This document shows, in pieces, positions 37,507-50,170 of a stretch of 64,000 nucleotides of DNA. The number at the start of each line of letters is the position of its first letter. Within the stretch, counting starts at the first letter, position 1. The notes under the pieces were generated by a model. It was given only the letters and a program-made list of their open reading frames with translations. It did not search any database and had not been told where the DNA came from. The translations under genes were made by a program, and so were the position numbers. Source of the DNA: Plotosus lineatus (lineage: Eukaryota > Chordata > Actinopteri > Siluriformes > Plotosidae); assembly GCA_024760905.1 (NCBI GenBank), contig CM045732.1:57854496-57918495 (forward strand), in the 5' to 3' direction.

Positions 37507-37800
37507 CCCAGTCTTTGGGCGCTCTCCAGGCTAAGTTTATATAATAGAAATAATATTGGTGCCACTGGTTTGGATACCAGATTCTGGTCTTCCACTTTAC
37601 AAATGTCCTTTTCTGAAGTCCTCCTAAGTTGCATAATTTTTGCATACCTGTAATAAAATGGTATCAGAGTTATAAACGTCTAAAGTATAAAACTGAAACT
37701 GACATTCACAAAAGATCCTCATTGCTTCTTAATTCTAGTCAATTACACCAAAATACAGTTCACAAGTGCCTAATTTTAATATTATATAATAACAATAAAT

Positions 37801-38000
37801 GGGGGCAGTGGTGGCCCAGTTGTAAACTGTTGGATGACTGATCCGAAGGTCAGGGGTTCAAGCCCCACTATGACCAAGTTGTCGCTGTGTCCCTCCCAGT
37901 GCAGCTGACTGGGTTATCAAAGGCCGGCCATATCTCTAACTGTATGGTGAGAGGCTGTAAAAGAACCATTGGCAGCATATTTCAGCCCTGCAATGGCTAC
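37801..38000 (+). mobile_element. Truncated family A SINE
   Basis: Head gggggcagtggtggcccagt, B box GGTTCAAGCCCC, internal deletion after aagaaccattgg. Confidence 0.65.
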
Positions 38001-38594
38001 ATTGTCTACAAAAGAAAGTTTTGGATTAACTACTTATGAAACGTGTGAAATAACAACAACAACAACAACAATAATAATAATGTGTGATTTTGCATCATTT
38101 ATTAACTTAGTTCCAGCAAATTTCTCCTTCTTCTTGTTTATTCACAGTGTCTCCGTGCACATTGCTGCCACCTGCTGTTCTAGATGGTATATAGCAGAGA
38201 GGTGATAGGGTGAAGCAGTTGTGTTCATCTCCCCGCACTCATGCCAGAATCCCCACATTTTCATAAATTCATCACATCAGCTTGAGCTTCGTGTTCAACT
38301 CCTCCGGTGTCCAGGGTAAGTTTAGTTCGGTGTTGTGTAAAATAACTTTATCCGGTCCACCCTTCAATATCCCTATCCGTTCCAGTAACCATATGGTGGC
38401 TGACTTCTACTATAATGTATACTCTAAGTAAGCAAACTGTGTATTCTAGTATAGTCGAAGGTGCATCATGGGATTGCGAGCACACTTCAATTTTCAGGTG
38501 ATGGATGGTTGGTTTAAAATCTCATCTGTGTTCAACTTCCTGCTTAGCAGTTGGTGCTGTAGAGTGAATTTAACTTTGGGTATCTGACACAAAA

Positions 38595-39520
38595 ATGTTC
38601 ACACAAGAGCTCAAGGTGGAGGTGGGACTACATCAAGGATCAGCTCTGAGCCCCTTCTTGTTTGCTATGGTGATGGACAGGTTGACAGACAAGGCGAGAA
38701 AAGATTCCCCACGGACTATGATGTTTGCAGATGACATTGTGATCTGTAGTGAGAGCAGAGAACAAGTGCAGGAAAATCTAGAGAGGTGGAGGAATGCCCT
38801 GGAAAGGAGAGGAATGAAGGTTAGCCTCAGTAAGACAGAATACATGTGTGTGAACGACAAGAAGGACCCAGGAGGAACGGTGAGGTTACAGGGAGCAGAG
38901 ATAAAAAAGGTGGAGGATTATAAGTACTTAGACTCAACAATCCAGAGCAATGGAGAGTGTGGAAAAGAGGTGAAGAAGTGTGTGCAGGCAGGTTGGAATG
39001 GTTGGAGAAAAGTGTCCGGTGTGATGTGTGATAAGAAGGTATTGGCAAGAATGAAAGGAAAAGTGTACAAGACGGTGTTGAGGCCAGCGATGTTGTATGG
39101 GTTAGAAACAGTGGCCCTGGGGAAAAGACAGGAGGCAGAGCTGGAGGTAGCAGAGATGAAAATGTTGAGGTTCTCTTTGGGAGTAACGAGGATGGATAGG
39201 ATCAGGAATGAGTACATCAGAGGGACAGCACATGTAAGAGGTTTTGGAGACGAAGTCAGAGAGGCTCGATTGAGATGGTTTGGACATGTACAGAGGATGG
39301 ATAGTGAGTATATTGGTAGTAGGATGCTGAGGTTGGAACTACCAGGCAGAAGGCCTAGAGGAAGACCAAAGAGAAGATTTATGGATGTGGTGAAGGAGGA
39401 CATGAAGGTCGTTGGAGTAAGAGCAGAAGATGCAGAGGACAGGGTGAGATGGAGGCAGATGATTCGCTGTGGCGACCCCTGAAGGGAACAGCCGAAAGGA
39501 AAAGAGGAAGAAGAAGAAGA
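38595..39520 (+). mobile_element. 5'-truncated LINE with a 295-codon open RT frame
   Basis: The frame 38595-39482 is open from within the RT palm to the natural C-terminus. Motifs are GLHQGSALSPFLFAMVMDRL, TMMFADDIVI (catalytic DD), SKTEYMCVN, then a C-terminal domain with RWFGHVQRMDS, GRPKRRFMDVV and MIRCGDP. The 3' UTR is only tgaagggaacagccgaaagg plus (GAA)n. The apparent Met start is not the native start; endonuclease and N-terminal RT are missing. It is inverted relative to the copy at 6077-7136 and less decayed. Confidence 0.88.
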
Positions 39521-39603
39521 CACGTAATGTAAAAATTTCCAGTATTCATACACACAATACCCGAACATGGTGGAGAAGGACCTGAACATGACCTGTGTCA
39601 AGA

Positions 39604-39605
<2 letters not shown>

Positions 39606-39638
<33 letters not shown>

Positions 39639-39655
39639 TAATAATAATAATAATA
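39606..39655. repeat. (TAA)n microsatellite
   Basis: About 16 TAA units with one TGA interruption. Confidence 0.95.
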
Positions 39656-40146
39656 AAGTTTTAATTTAAACGAATCATTTATCCATGAACCGAAGTATAA
39701 AATGTTATTATCCTCATATCCGTAGTATTACTGATAAGAAAGAAAGAAAAAAAGAATTACAGTACTGTGTTAGTTCCGTTAATTACCACTAGATGTCGAC
39801 ATCTCATTATAAACATTTTTTTAGTTCCGCGTTCGAGTCTCACTCCTCAGTTTAAAGCTCGATAGGCATCTTCATGAATGTAATTCAACTGAAATACACC
39901 TCTCAGCATCAGAATAAAATATTAGCAGCCCACCATCTGGTATTGCAAATGAAATTGCTATATGGGTTCGACTGATAAGATCATAGGTGGTACACTTGAC
40001 ACACATCTACTGTACCACAAAGCATAAAGCTCTTGCGTTCAAGTCCCAAGCTCAGCAAAGGTACTATGGGTACTTTGGTTTCCTCTCAGGGGAACTGCAT
40101 ATTCTGTAAATTTTCCATTCCAAATTACCCCTAGCTGTAAGTGTAC

Positions 40147-40149
<3 letters not shown>

Positions 40150-40206
<57 letters not shown>
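40150..40206. repeat. (TG)n microsatellite
   Basis: About 28 perfect TG units. Confidence 0.95.
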
Positions 40207-40207
<1 letters not shown>

Positions 40208-40264
40208 GGCCCTGCAATAGGTGTTCAGGGTGTACACTCCATTTAGGCTAAAATAGATTTCAGG

Positions 40265-40598
40265 TGGTGTGGTTGTTCACAGTGAGAAGGCCCTGGGTTC
40301 GATCTCCTGCCTGGGCGTTTCTGAGTGGAGTTTGTATGTTCTCACTGAGCTTGTGTGGGTTTCCTCCCACAGTCTAAAAACATGCAGAGTAGGTTAATTG
40401 GCTGTTCCAAATCGCCCCTAGGTGTGAGTAGGAGTACGAATGGTAGCATCAGTGTTGGCTCTGAGATGGCCTGGTGAGCTGTCCAGGGTGTACTCCACCC
40501 TCACCTAGAGTCGGCTGAGATGGGCGGTATCCCCCCCTCTCCCTGTGATTCTAATTAGGATTAAGCGGTTCAGAAAATGAACGAATGGATGAATGAGG
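40265..40598 (+). mobile_element. Family B SINE
   Basis: B box GGTTCGATCTC, body gagtggagtttgtatgttct and ttcctcccacagtctaaaaa, tail gctgtccagggtgtactcca and aattaggattaagcggttca. Confidence 0.75.
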
Positions 40599-41518
40599 TA
40601 GCTTAATTATCCTTTTTTAAATTCCTGGTGAATTTGTAATAGTTTGCAGAACTGAATCTTCAAATTTTTTGGATACTTAGCATGAATTGAAATGCTAAAT
40701 GAGATGGGGGGAAAAAAAATGAGATGAAAAATCCAGCTTGGTCTGGCCAGCTACCAGCTGTTTAAAATCACAGCTAAATGTAGTTTCTGAATTATTACTA
40801 ATGCATTATAGACACAAATTATTTTCAGGGAGGGATTGTGCAATAATAAAGCAGGAACAAAGGAAACATTTGTTGAGCAGCCTGAAAACTCCAGTTCAAA
40901 TTTACCAAATCCCAGCTTCAAATCTCTGAGCGGATCAATCAATTTATTTCCCAGATACATACTTGCATAAATAATCTAGTTAAAAATGATTGCCTATAAA
41001 GTGATGCGAATCATATATTTAAAATATTGAATAGGCACAACTGAAGTCAGTATATTAAAGGTATGTATTACACGAGTTATTTGAATACTCACTTATGATT
41101 GGCCAATTATGGTATTCAGTGGTCTGTTTTTTATATTAAAAGTACTGTGTTGATATGTATAAGATATAAAACAAAGTTAGTTAAAGAATAAAATGATTTT
41201 AAAAATTAATACTTTGTAAATAGCCATGTAATAAGTACATACTGTATATGTACATATAAATAAGTAATGTACAATGACTTCAACCATATCAGGGTGATGT
41301 AAGACCCTTTTAAAACGCTTTGGGGTCCTGATCCCCTTTCAGGGTTTATTTCATTTCAATCACTCTCTTGCTCTACATTATCCTATATTTATTACATGGC
41401 TTATGTTAATACTCGAGTCTGATAGGTCAGTTATAACATTCAGCAGGGTGTTATTCCTGTATAACTGCTGTGGATCATGAAATTACCAGAACCAATTTAA
41501 GAAATAAATATTTTGTAA

Positions 41519-41856
41519 GGGACAGTGGTGGCTCAGTGGTATAGGGTGCTGGATTGCTGATCCTAAGTTTGGGGGTTCGAGTCCCACTCTCCACAAGGAT
41601 GTCACCGTCCTCCCAGTGCAGCTAACTGGGTTATCAAAGGCCAGCCATGTCTCTCACTGTCTATGGTATGAGGCATGTAATAGAACCATTGCTGACTTTC
41701 GACAAGAGTAGCTGCATAGCCGTCAGCATGTTTCCGCCCTGCAATGGCCTGGCGAGCTGTCTAGGGTGTACTCTGCCCTCGCCCGAAGTTGGCTGGGATG
41801 GGCGCCAGCCTCCCCGCGACCCTAATTAGGATTAAGCGGTTACACAAAATGAACTG
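41519..41856 (+). mobile_element. Family A SINE, L2-like tail, with TSD
   Basis: Near-complete copy from ggacagtggtggctcagtgg to ttacacaaaatgaactg. AAATATTTTG flanks it at 41506-41515 and 41857-41866. Confidence 0.88.
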
Positions 41857-42086
41857 AAATATTTTGCAGGTAGCTACGTGGTAAACATAATAATACAGTA
41901 TACAACAAGCGAGTCACTATCACAAAATAGACCTCTGATCATCCTGCTTGCAATATATTATCCTATAAGTGATGATGCTAAGTTTAGAAAAGATAATACA
42001 TTATCAATTGATTTAAATTTTAAGAATGATTTGGAATACTATCTCTATTTTTTAACGTATATTATCCATATTGCTAATCCATTCAT

Positions 42087-42436
42087 TTTTTCATTCATTC
42101 ATTCTTTGAACCACTTAATCCTAATTAGGGTCATGAGGAGGCTGACGCCCATCCGGTCAACTCTAAGCGAGGGCAAAGTGCACCCTGGACAGCTCACCAG
42201 GACATCGCAGGCAGAAACAAGTTGACGGCTATGCGGCCTACTCTTGTCGAAAGTCAGCAATGGTTCTTTTACATGCTTCACACCATAGACAGTAACAGAC
42301 TTGACCGGCCTTTGAATACCCAGTTAGCTGCACTGGGGGGGGGGACGACACACAACAGTGACAACCATTGATAGTGGGACTTGAACCTCCAACTTTGGAA
42401 TCAATAATCCAGCACCGTACCGCTAGGTCACCACTG
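42087..42436 (-). mobile_element. Family A SINE, L2-like tail, with TSD
   Basis: Minus-oriented; ccacttaatcctaattaggg at the left, ccagcaccgtaccgctaggt at the right. CCATTCAT at 42079-42086 and 42437-42444. Confidence 0.8.
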
Positions 42437-42624
42437 CCATTCATGGATTTTTATTTTGTAATTATCTTTGGTTTATTCATTATTAGGCCACAATCTTGAA
42501 GAAAATACACTTTTGACTTTTAAAACAGATGTTAGCATTCAAATTCCTGAACAAGATTATTTGGCCAAGTATACATAGTCCTGTGATAAAATCTATATTA
42601 AAGACCACTCCAATATGGACATAA

Positions 42625-42972
42625 GGAGGTGGTGGTGGTGGCCTGGTGGTAAAGGGTGCTGGATCGCTGACGCTTGATCCTAAAGTTGGGGGTTTGAGTC
42701 CCACTCTCCACAAGGTTGTCACTGTCTCCCCAGTGCAGCTAACTGGGTCGTCAAAGGCTGGCCATGTCTCTCAATGTCTATGGTGTGAGGCATGTAAAAG
42801 AACCATTGCTGACTTTCGTCAAGAGTAGCTGCATAGTCGTCAGCATGTTTCTGCCCCTTGCTAAAGGGTTGTGTCAGGAACAGGATCCAACGTAAAAACC
42901 TCTGCCAAATCAAACATGCGATGATTTGCCCCTGAGAAAACAGCCGAAAAGAAAAGAAGAAGAAGAAGAAGA
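42625..42972 (+). mobile_element. Family A SINE, LINE-type tail
   Basis: Head ggtggtggtggcctggtggt; tail ccctgagaaaacagccgaaa followed by (AAG)n. Confidence 0.78.
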
Positions 42973-43323
42973 CTCAAATATGAACACCTGACCATACCGC
43001 ACAGATGTGGGTCTTTGCCAAATTGTTGTCATAATGAAGGAATACTTCATGTCTTTTAATATATTTGAAATCTTGGCATTTTCTAGATAGTTAAAGCGGC
43101 ATATAAAAACAAGCAAAAGAAGGTACAGATTCCTGAGAGTTATATAAGAATGTGTAGTCCAATGTCTGAGTGAGTGAGTGTTTGTGTAATTGTATACTGA
43201 TATTCACAGTAATGTGCACATGTGAAAGTTATGAGGCGAGGGATATGGGAATGATTATGGCCTGGGGAATGGTTCATAATGTTAATACCCTGTTGTTTAA
43301 TAGATTACATCTGTAATAAACCA

Positions 43324-44020
43324 GCATTTCAGACGATCTGTAGGGGAAAAGCGAAATATTGATATGTGTAAAGTTATGGTAGGAGACTGAAAATATTTAA
43401 TTAAGACAATAATTTTCTTAATTACTTCATGGGTACATGCAGGCCCATTAGATCCTAAATCGGTAGATCCAAACGGATTTTCTTTCAAGTGAGATTTTGT
43501 GAAATTATTTGTTTGAAATTTACACAACCTCTTTTGGGGGGGCATGCCGGGGGAGCATGTATGACCCTGGGGAACATGCTTTTCTGGAATTGTGTACGAG
43601 AATTAAGTGTAATTGCACCTCCGCTCCACTAGTTGGCAGTGGCGTTGTCATTGTCCCGATATGAAGTGGGGTTAGCATTTCAGATGATCTGTAGGGGAAA
43701 AGCAAAGTATTGATATGTGTAAAGTTATAGTAGGAGACTGAAAATATTTAATTAAGACAACATTTTTTAAAATTACTTCATGAATACATGCAGGCCCATT
43801 AGATCCAAAATCGGTAGATCCAAATGGATTTTCTTCCAAGTGATATTTTGTGAAATTATTTGTTTGAAATTTAAACAACCTCTTTTGGGGAGGGCATGCC
43901 GAGGGAGCATGTATGACCCTGGGGAACATGCTTTTCTGGAATTGTGTATGAGAATTAAGTGTAATTGCACCTCCGCTCCACTAGTTGGCAGTGGCGTTGT
44001 CATTGTCGCGATATGAAGTG
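43324..44020. repeat. Tandem duplication, two units of 351 bp
   Basis: Units 43324-43674 and 43675-44020 begin gcatttcaga(c/t)gatctg and share nearly all sequence, including ggaacatgcttttctggaat and ccactagttggcagtggcg. No coding potential. Confidence 0.93.
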
Positions 44021-44361
44021 CAGTAAACAACCCCTCAAGAAACAACACGGAAAAATTTCTAACACAGGAACTAAGAGGAAGGTGGAGAGAGACGGAAATA
44101 TTAAGCCATAAATAAGTTGAATGAGTTTAAATAAGGATATATATATATATATCCTTTGATGATCCCTTTTTTAATTTCAGGCACATTGGTGTACTTTAAA
44201 TCTTTTCTGTTACAGATTAAAAAACAATGATAATGAATTTTTTCTTCATTGTAAGTTGAACTATATTTCTTTTTTGTTGTTGTTGTTTTTAATGTTAATA
44301 AAGATACAATGTTCTGCAGAGGTGTACTAATGACAATTTTATGAACAAATAATACTATTTG

Positions 44362-45171
44362 CAGTGGTACCTCACCTTATGAAATTAATCCGTTCCGGAG
44401 CCTGTTTCGTAACCTGGATTTTTCATAAATTGAACCTCATTTTACATGTAAAACGTGTGATTCGTACCAAGGCCCCCAATACTACTCTTAAACCGTTTAA
44501 AAATTATAAAAGCATACCTTTTAAGGCCTCCTTCTGCTTCAATATCGTACCGGTATTATAATACCGATATATATTACCGATATAATATCGGTAGACGGAT
44601 TTGGCCATATTCCTTTGCGATATCACTCAACCGCATGCCACAAGCCTGTTTCTTCTTTTCACTCGCACCGGAAATCACACGCATGTGTGTGCGTGCGTGT
44701 GTTGACCATGTCTTAGCAGAGTTATAATCTTACAAATGTTTATGGAAGGTTAAAAGCCTGAGTCAAAAACTAAAGTAATGAGCACACTCAAAAAACTCAG
44801 GACACAACAGTAATCTGTCCTTTACATGAAAAGCATTAAGGGACATGCAGCTCCATAATAGCCAATGGGAGGGAGCTGCGTCATCCCTCATAGCCAATGA
44901 GAGGCCAGCAGGGTGGGATGTTGGGAGATAGCCAATGGGAGGGAGCTGCGTCATCCTTCCTAGCCAATGGGAGGCCAGCGGGGCGGGATGTTGGAACATA
45001 ATAGGAAAGCAGCTCGTGCATTGTTTGTTTGAATGTTTGAATGGCGTGTTTTAATGTTTGAATGGCGCATTTGGTGCGTTTCGTAAGGACAACTTGTTTT
45101 GTATACAGAGACAAAAAATTTTGGAAAATGTTTTTCGTAACCTGGATTTTTCGTAAGGTGAGGTACCACTG
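44362..45171. mobile_element. Tigger-type non-autonomous element (copy 2)
   Basis: Termini CAGTGGTACCTCACCTTATG and cgtaaggtgaggtaccactg. Same orientation as the copy at 8828. The TG microsatellite is short here (44684-44702). Contains repeated gccaatgggaggc motifs. Confidence 0.85.
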
Positions 45172-45248
45172 TATAGTCGCTCGCAGGGTGGGAAATGTTT
45201 TTTTTTCTTCTTAGAGGGGGTGCCACAGAAAATAATTGAGAAGCACTG

Positions 45249-45428
45249 CCTTAGCCTAATGTGCATGTCTTTGGACTATGGGAGGAAACCATAATACCCA
45301 GAGAAGGCTCATGCAAGTATGGGGAGAACATACAAACTCCGCACAGAAATACCCTCGTTCATCCCGGGACACACACTCAGGACCTTCTTGCTCTGAGGTA
45401 AACGTACTCACCACTAAGTCAGCCTGAG
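45249..45428 (-). mobile_element. Family B SINE fragment
   Basis: Contains tgcatgtctttggactatgg, gggagaacatacaaactccg and the head region at the right. Confidence 0.6.
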
Positions 45429-45429
45429 T

Positions 45430-48178
45430 ATTAATTAATTTCATATATTTATAATACTGTGGACATAAAAAAAAATAAAAGACAGTCAAAAATAGGAGAA
45501 AGAAAATAAATGTGAGTGTAGTTGTGGCTGTAACTGTTACTTGATGAAATATTTAGCCATTTATAAAGATATTTGTGTATAAATAGACAGCTACATGTCC
45601 ATAAACCAAGTTTTCTACTTGCTCAGTCTCTTGGAGTGTGCTTCATCGGCCCACCAGCTGGACTACTTTACTACATACAAACTGCAAATTTTCTTTCCAG
45701 TAACTGACCAAATAGATGTTTATAACCAGCTGGTCTTCCCCCTTCCCCCCCAGTGTGTCCTCTACCACTATTGCTGTGAGCTCCATTTAAAGATCAGTTG
45801 TGTCACTCCTGGCTTTGTTCTTAAACAAAGAGATCTGCCATTCATCTGCCCATAATTGGGCTAGGCCTTGGAATGTGCTTGATGCCTCCTTGTGGCTATT
45901 ACTATACTGGCAAGGATGCTGGGACATGAAGTGGAAACTGCTCTCATCAATCTCTGGATGACAGTATAGGGCATCAACAGAAATACAGAAAGAAGTCCTG
46001 TTATAGTTCCTTATATTATAAAATTGATATTCTCATTCAATTCAGTGAAGATGATAAGAAATAGTAACCTTGGAAAGAGACAGACATGAGTTGCTCATTG
46101 CTAGCACAATAATAACTGATTACAGTTATGTCAGCTCACCTCAATCAATGCTATATGCTACTGTTTGGAAGAATTTAAGTTTAAATCCTCTGATGAGCTG
46201 CGCTTGGACCTCATTGAACAAGTACTGTATCTGTTTCCTCATGATTGAATCTGCAAAATTCACAAAAGGACATCTCAGCCATTGGACATTTTCAACTTTT
46301 ACTTGCAGTGTAAAGACACATTTTGGTGGGATTTAGAGATTTCAATTGTTATTGAGACTGATCTAGATAATCAACATTTGTGATCTAAATGTGCACATTG
46401 TTTTATATGACCTTACTTTGGTGATTATCCTCAATGAAAGAACCTTAAATGGAATGTGTACTGTCTTACCTTTAGCCGGTCAATTGGAGTGGGGGTGGAG
46501 TATGAATGTTTAAGCATGTTGATGGTCTAGACATGCTTGGTGGAGCATACGTGGGTGATGGATAAAGGGCACAGGTCCCTAGCAGCAGTCTTTTGGACTC
46601 CTTCCCACTCAATGGCTCTATTTCCTCCCGACTGTCTGGGCCCCAGGTGCCAGGTGGGTCATTGGACTGTTGACTTCTGCACAGTTCTGCCTGTGCCTGG
46701 TCTTAATGACCTCCTTTAGGGCTGCCCATTGTGATTCACTCAGCCCCTCCAGCTCCACTACAATTCACAGGTCTGGTATCCCACCTCACTGGAGCCTGAG
46801 TGCAATATCTGTGTATGCAATGGCAGGCCATTTGGTGTGCTGAAACAGACTGTGAGCTATTCCAGAGTGAGTATTATTAAGTCCTATAAACACTCCCACA
46901 TTGATATTGATCAGCCCTATAAATACTTTGGGTTGCAGACTGGAAGCTGAAGTTGAACTGACAGCATTAATGTAGTATTTTGCTTTTACTGTTTTGAGTT
47001 AGTAAGGTTTGCCATAAATGTCTGAATGACAGAGTTCTGTTCCTGATATGAAAGAAGTAGCTTTGGCTTTGCTGAGATATTGTTTGTTGGACAAGTAACA
47101 AGAGAACATTGAGTGCTGCATACTTGGTTGATTTTATTGTATCTAGATTCTAGGAAAGATCTCAAGCTTTTTTTTTTTTTTTTAAATTTATGAAAAATCT
47201 TTCCTCCCTTCTTTATTTTCACTCAGCATCAAACCACACTCTGATTATGGACAAGTCACCACCTGGTTTGTATTTCTACTGAAATCACTCTTCAGAAGTT
47301 GGAGTGAATCTGAGCAGATGCAGCAGAATTCATCAGAGGAGGATTGGTAACGCAAAAGATAGATGTATTTAATAGTATGCCAAACACACTTAGAATATTC
47401 ACCGGAAATAAATGAAGACACATGTTCTTACACATGATGACTTTCATATTACAAGAAGTCCAGTACGTACGTAGTTGGAAAGGTCAGAAGTAAAAAAAAG
47501 AAGCTTGGTCTCAACATTAGTCACCTTCACCTCAAATAAATGCAATGTGTTCTTACAGTAGACTGCCTTGCAGAATAACTAAGTGTGTCTCTCACACGTC
47601 CAATATGTGTGTATGAATGCCTATACACAAAAGTAGACAGAGGGACATATTTGGTGAAGATATTCATTGCTCTTCCAAATATCTTATCCACTGCTGGTTT
47701 TATTGTTAAGATATTTTAAAACACTGGCGCTAAATTCTGTCCATTTTGACAAAGAAAAGATCCATTATGTAATTGTATGAGAATAATTTGTTTCAGCTAT
47801 CGTGCCCCAAGAGAGACCCTACTTACCGTAACTGGTTATTTCTCTGCGTTGTCCCAGTATGCCGGTAAAGAACACCCTGAAGAGATCTAATGCAACTCCA
47901 ACTTTCATTGTGTTCCTTGCTAACTAAGTAGCTAACATTCCAGCTTGGGCTTTTTCCAACAAAGTGGACTTGCTTCCTCATGAATTATAAGTCATATCAA
48001 GTCTCATATGGTTTATACTCCAGAAACGATCACTGAAAATATAGTAGGAAATTAATTTGAGGAGCAAATGACTTAATACTTATGAAATTATCAGACAATT
48101 ACCTAAGAAAAAAATAAATTGTGTCCAGTCTATAATTTGAATGAACAATCTCTGATTTGGTGTCATGATAATGTTCAT
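45430..48178. other. Non-coding stretch, no gene recognised
   Basis: Largely unique-looking sequence with no repeat structure I could name. The block 46480-46900 is GC-richer than its surroundings. No supported exon. Confidence 0.55.
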
Positions 48179-48195
48179 ACTAAACTATTTCAAAT

Positions 48196-48552
48196 TTCTT
48201 TCTTTCCTTTCGGCTTTTTCCCGTTCTCGGGAGTCGCCACAGCGAATCATCTGATTCGCACATTTTTTTTTTTTTTTGATTTGGCTTAAGTCGTTACGTC
48301 GGATGCCCTTCCTGTCACAACATTTTTCGCAAGGGACAGAAACATGCTGACGGCTTTGCAGCCTACTCTTTACGAAAGTCAGCAATGGTTCTTTTACCTG
48401 AACCTCTCATCATAGACAGTGAGAGACATGGCCCACCTTTGATAACCCAGTTAGCTGCACTGGGGGGACAGGGACAGCCTTGTGGGAACTCTAACCCCCA
48501 ACCTTAGGATCAGCGATCCTGCACCCTATCCACTAGACTATCACTGCCCCTT
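48196..48552 (-). mobile_element. Family A SINE, LINE-type tail, with TSD
   Basis: Minus-oriented with tcctttcggctttttcccg at the left. Flanks ACTAAACTATTTCAAAT (48179-48195) and ACTAAAACTATTTCAAAT (48553-48570) differ by one inserted A. Confidence 0.88.
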
Positions 48553-48708
48553 ACTAAAACTATTTCAAATATATTCCAAATATTTGAACTTGCCCGGATG
48601 GTATTTTTTTTCAGGTGTACATCAAACACAAAGATTTGTGCTCTGTGCCATCCCATTAAATACAATACACTGAAGTTGGAATACCCAATATGAATTACTT
48701 TGCTTTCA

Positions 48709-49073
48709 TTCATTTTCCAAACAGATTTATCCGACTAGGGTTACAGAGGTACTATACAAAATCTCAGCTGACTCTGGGCGAATGTGAGGAACACCCCAAA
48801 TAGCTTACCAGTCCATCCTAGGGCCAATGCGCGCGCACACACATGGAACCAGTCATACTCACAGTAGGGGCAATGTAGAACAGCCAGTTAGACTGATGTG
48901 CATGTTTTTGAACTGAGGTAGGAAACCACAATACCTGGAGGAAACCCACGCAAGCACAGGAAGGTCATGCAAACCCCCCACCACCACAGAAACACCCTTG
49001 CTGAGCCAAGTACTTAAACTGAGGACCTTGTTGTAAAGCAGACATGCTAATTACTATGCCACCTTGCTGCCCC
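48709..49073 (-). mobile_element. Family B SINE
   Basis: Contains ttatccgactagggttacag, gcaagcacaggaaggtcatg and the head gctaattactatgccacctt. Confidence 0.65.
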
Positions 49074-49426
49074 AGTTACTTTACAGTTATTTTAAATCCA
49101 AGTGGGAAGGAAAACGATCCTGTGTAGTGTTTGATACATTAATAGGTTTTGTACGTGAAAAGGGTGTAGGGTGGTGCATTTTTTATTTAGCACATGTGTT
49201 TTTTCTTATATGAATTTATTTTATATGAATTAACTTTCACACCTGCTGTCTCCGCTAACCATACACGGGACCCTTCCCAGGCCCCAATGTCTCCACTACA
49301 CCGACCTACACATGTCAGTTGGGTTGAAAATGTTTTACAATTATGCAACTGCCGCATTCAAGGCAGAGAGACAATCAGGAGCAGCCAACAAAGCTGCTCC
49401 CCAGTGGCCTAGGTTCTTTCTACCTG

Positions 49427-49427
49427 A

Positions 49428-49504
<77 letters not shown>

Positions 49505-49606
49505 TGTGTGTGGGTGTAACCTTGCCTGCACAACTTCAGTACTGGCACTGACTTTCTATCGTAACTGTGTCTGGTTTGAGACACCCCCTCCAAACCACAA
49601 CATATG

Positions 49607-49669
<63 letters not shown>
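49427..49669. repeat. Paired (TG)n and (CA)n arrays
   Basis: (TG)n at 49427-49515 and (CA)n at 49608-49669 are separated by about 90 nt. They are complementary, so single strands could fold back. Confidence 0.95.
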
Positions 49670-49671
<2 letters not shown>

Positions 49672-50170
49672 AGACTTAAAAGGTCGGACCCCATCTCTTA
49701 GAGGCCGAGGCTTGTGTCCTTAATGGATGACAGATGTCTCTGAAATGAGGCTATAGCGTGAGTGTGTTTCATGTTAGCTCTCTGCGTGATGAGCAGAGAA
49801 GCAGCTGGAGATGAACAAAAACGTTCAGGCCCTCACAATGCTTCCATTTATTATCCCTGGTACAGTTCTGGTTGAAATGCACCTCTGCTTTTTAAAGTAA
49901 TATATTGGGATTAATAACAGCAAACAAAGAAAACATTTTATAATGGCAGTAGCTTGCTTGATCTTCTCACAGTAAATCTCGTGACAGTTTTACTTGGTGT
50001 TTAGTTGGGCCCTGTGGTAACTTGTGCTGATTGAAAAAAGGAATTTTCTGTCACTTCCTGCTTGTAATGCTACTCTGCGTTCATGGTCAAGGACATCAAT
50101 TGTGCATGTTGCTATGTGATAGCATGGAAGAACATGACGTTTCTGAATTTTTCAAGTATGGCAGAGGTGG

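Noticed and set aside
38918..39601. 227-codon minus-strand ORF over the LINE
   Set aside because: Shadow of the RT frame on the opposite strand; composition is low-complexity Ser/Leu.
42640..42740. CRISPR-like or phage-like repeats
   Set aside because: All regularly repeated segments are SINEs, microsatellites or two-unit tandem duplications; nothing has a spacer-repeat pattern.
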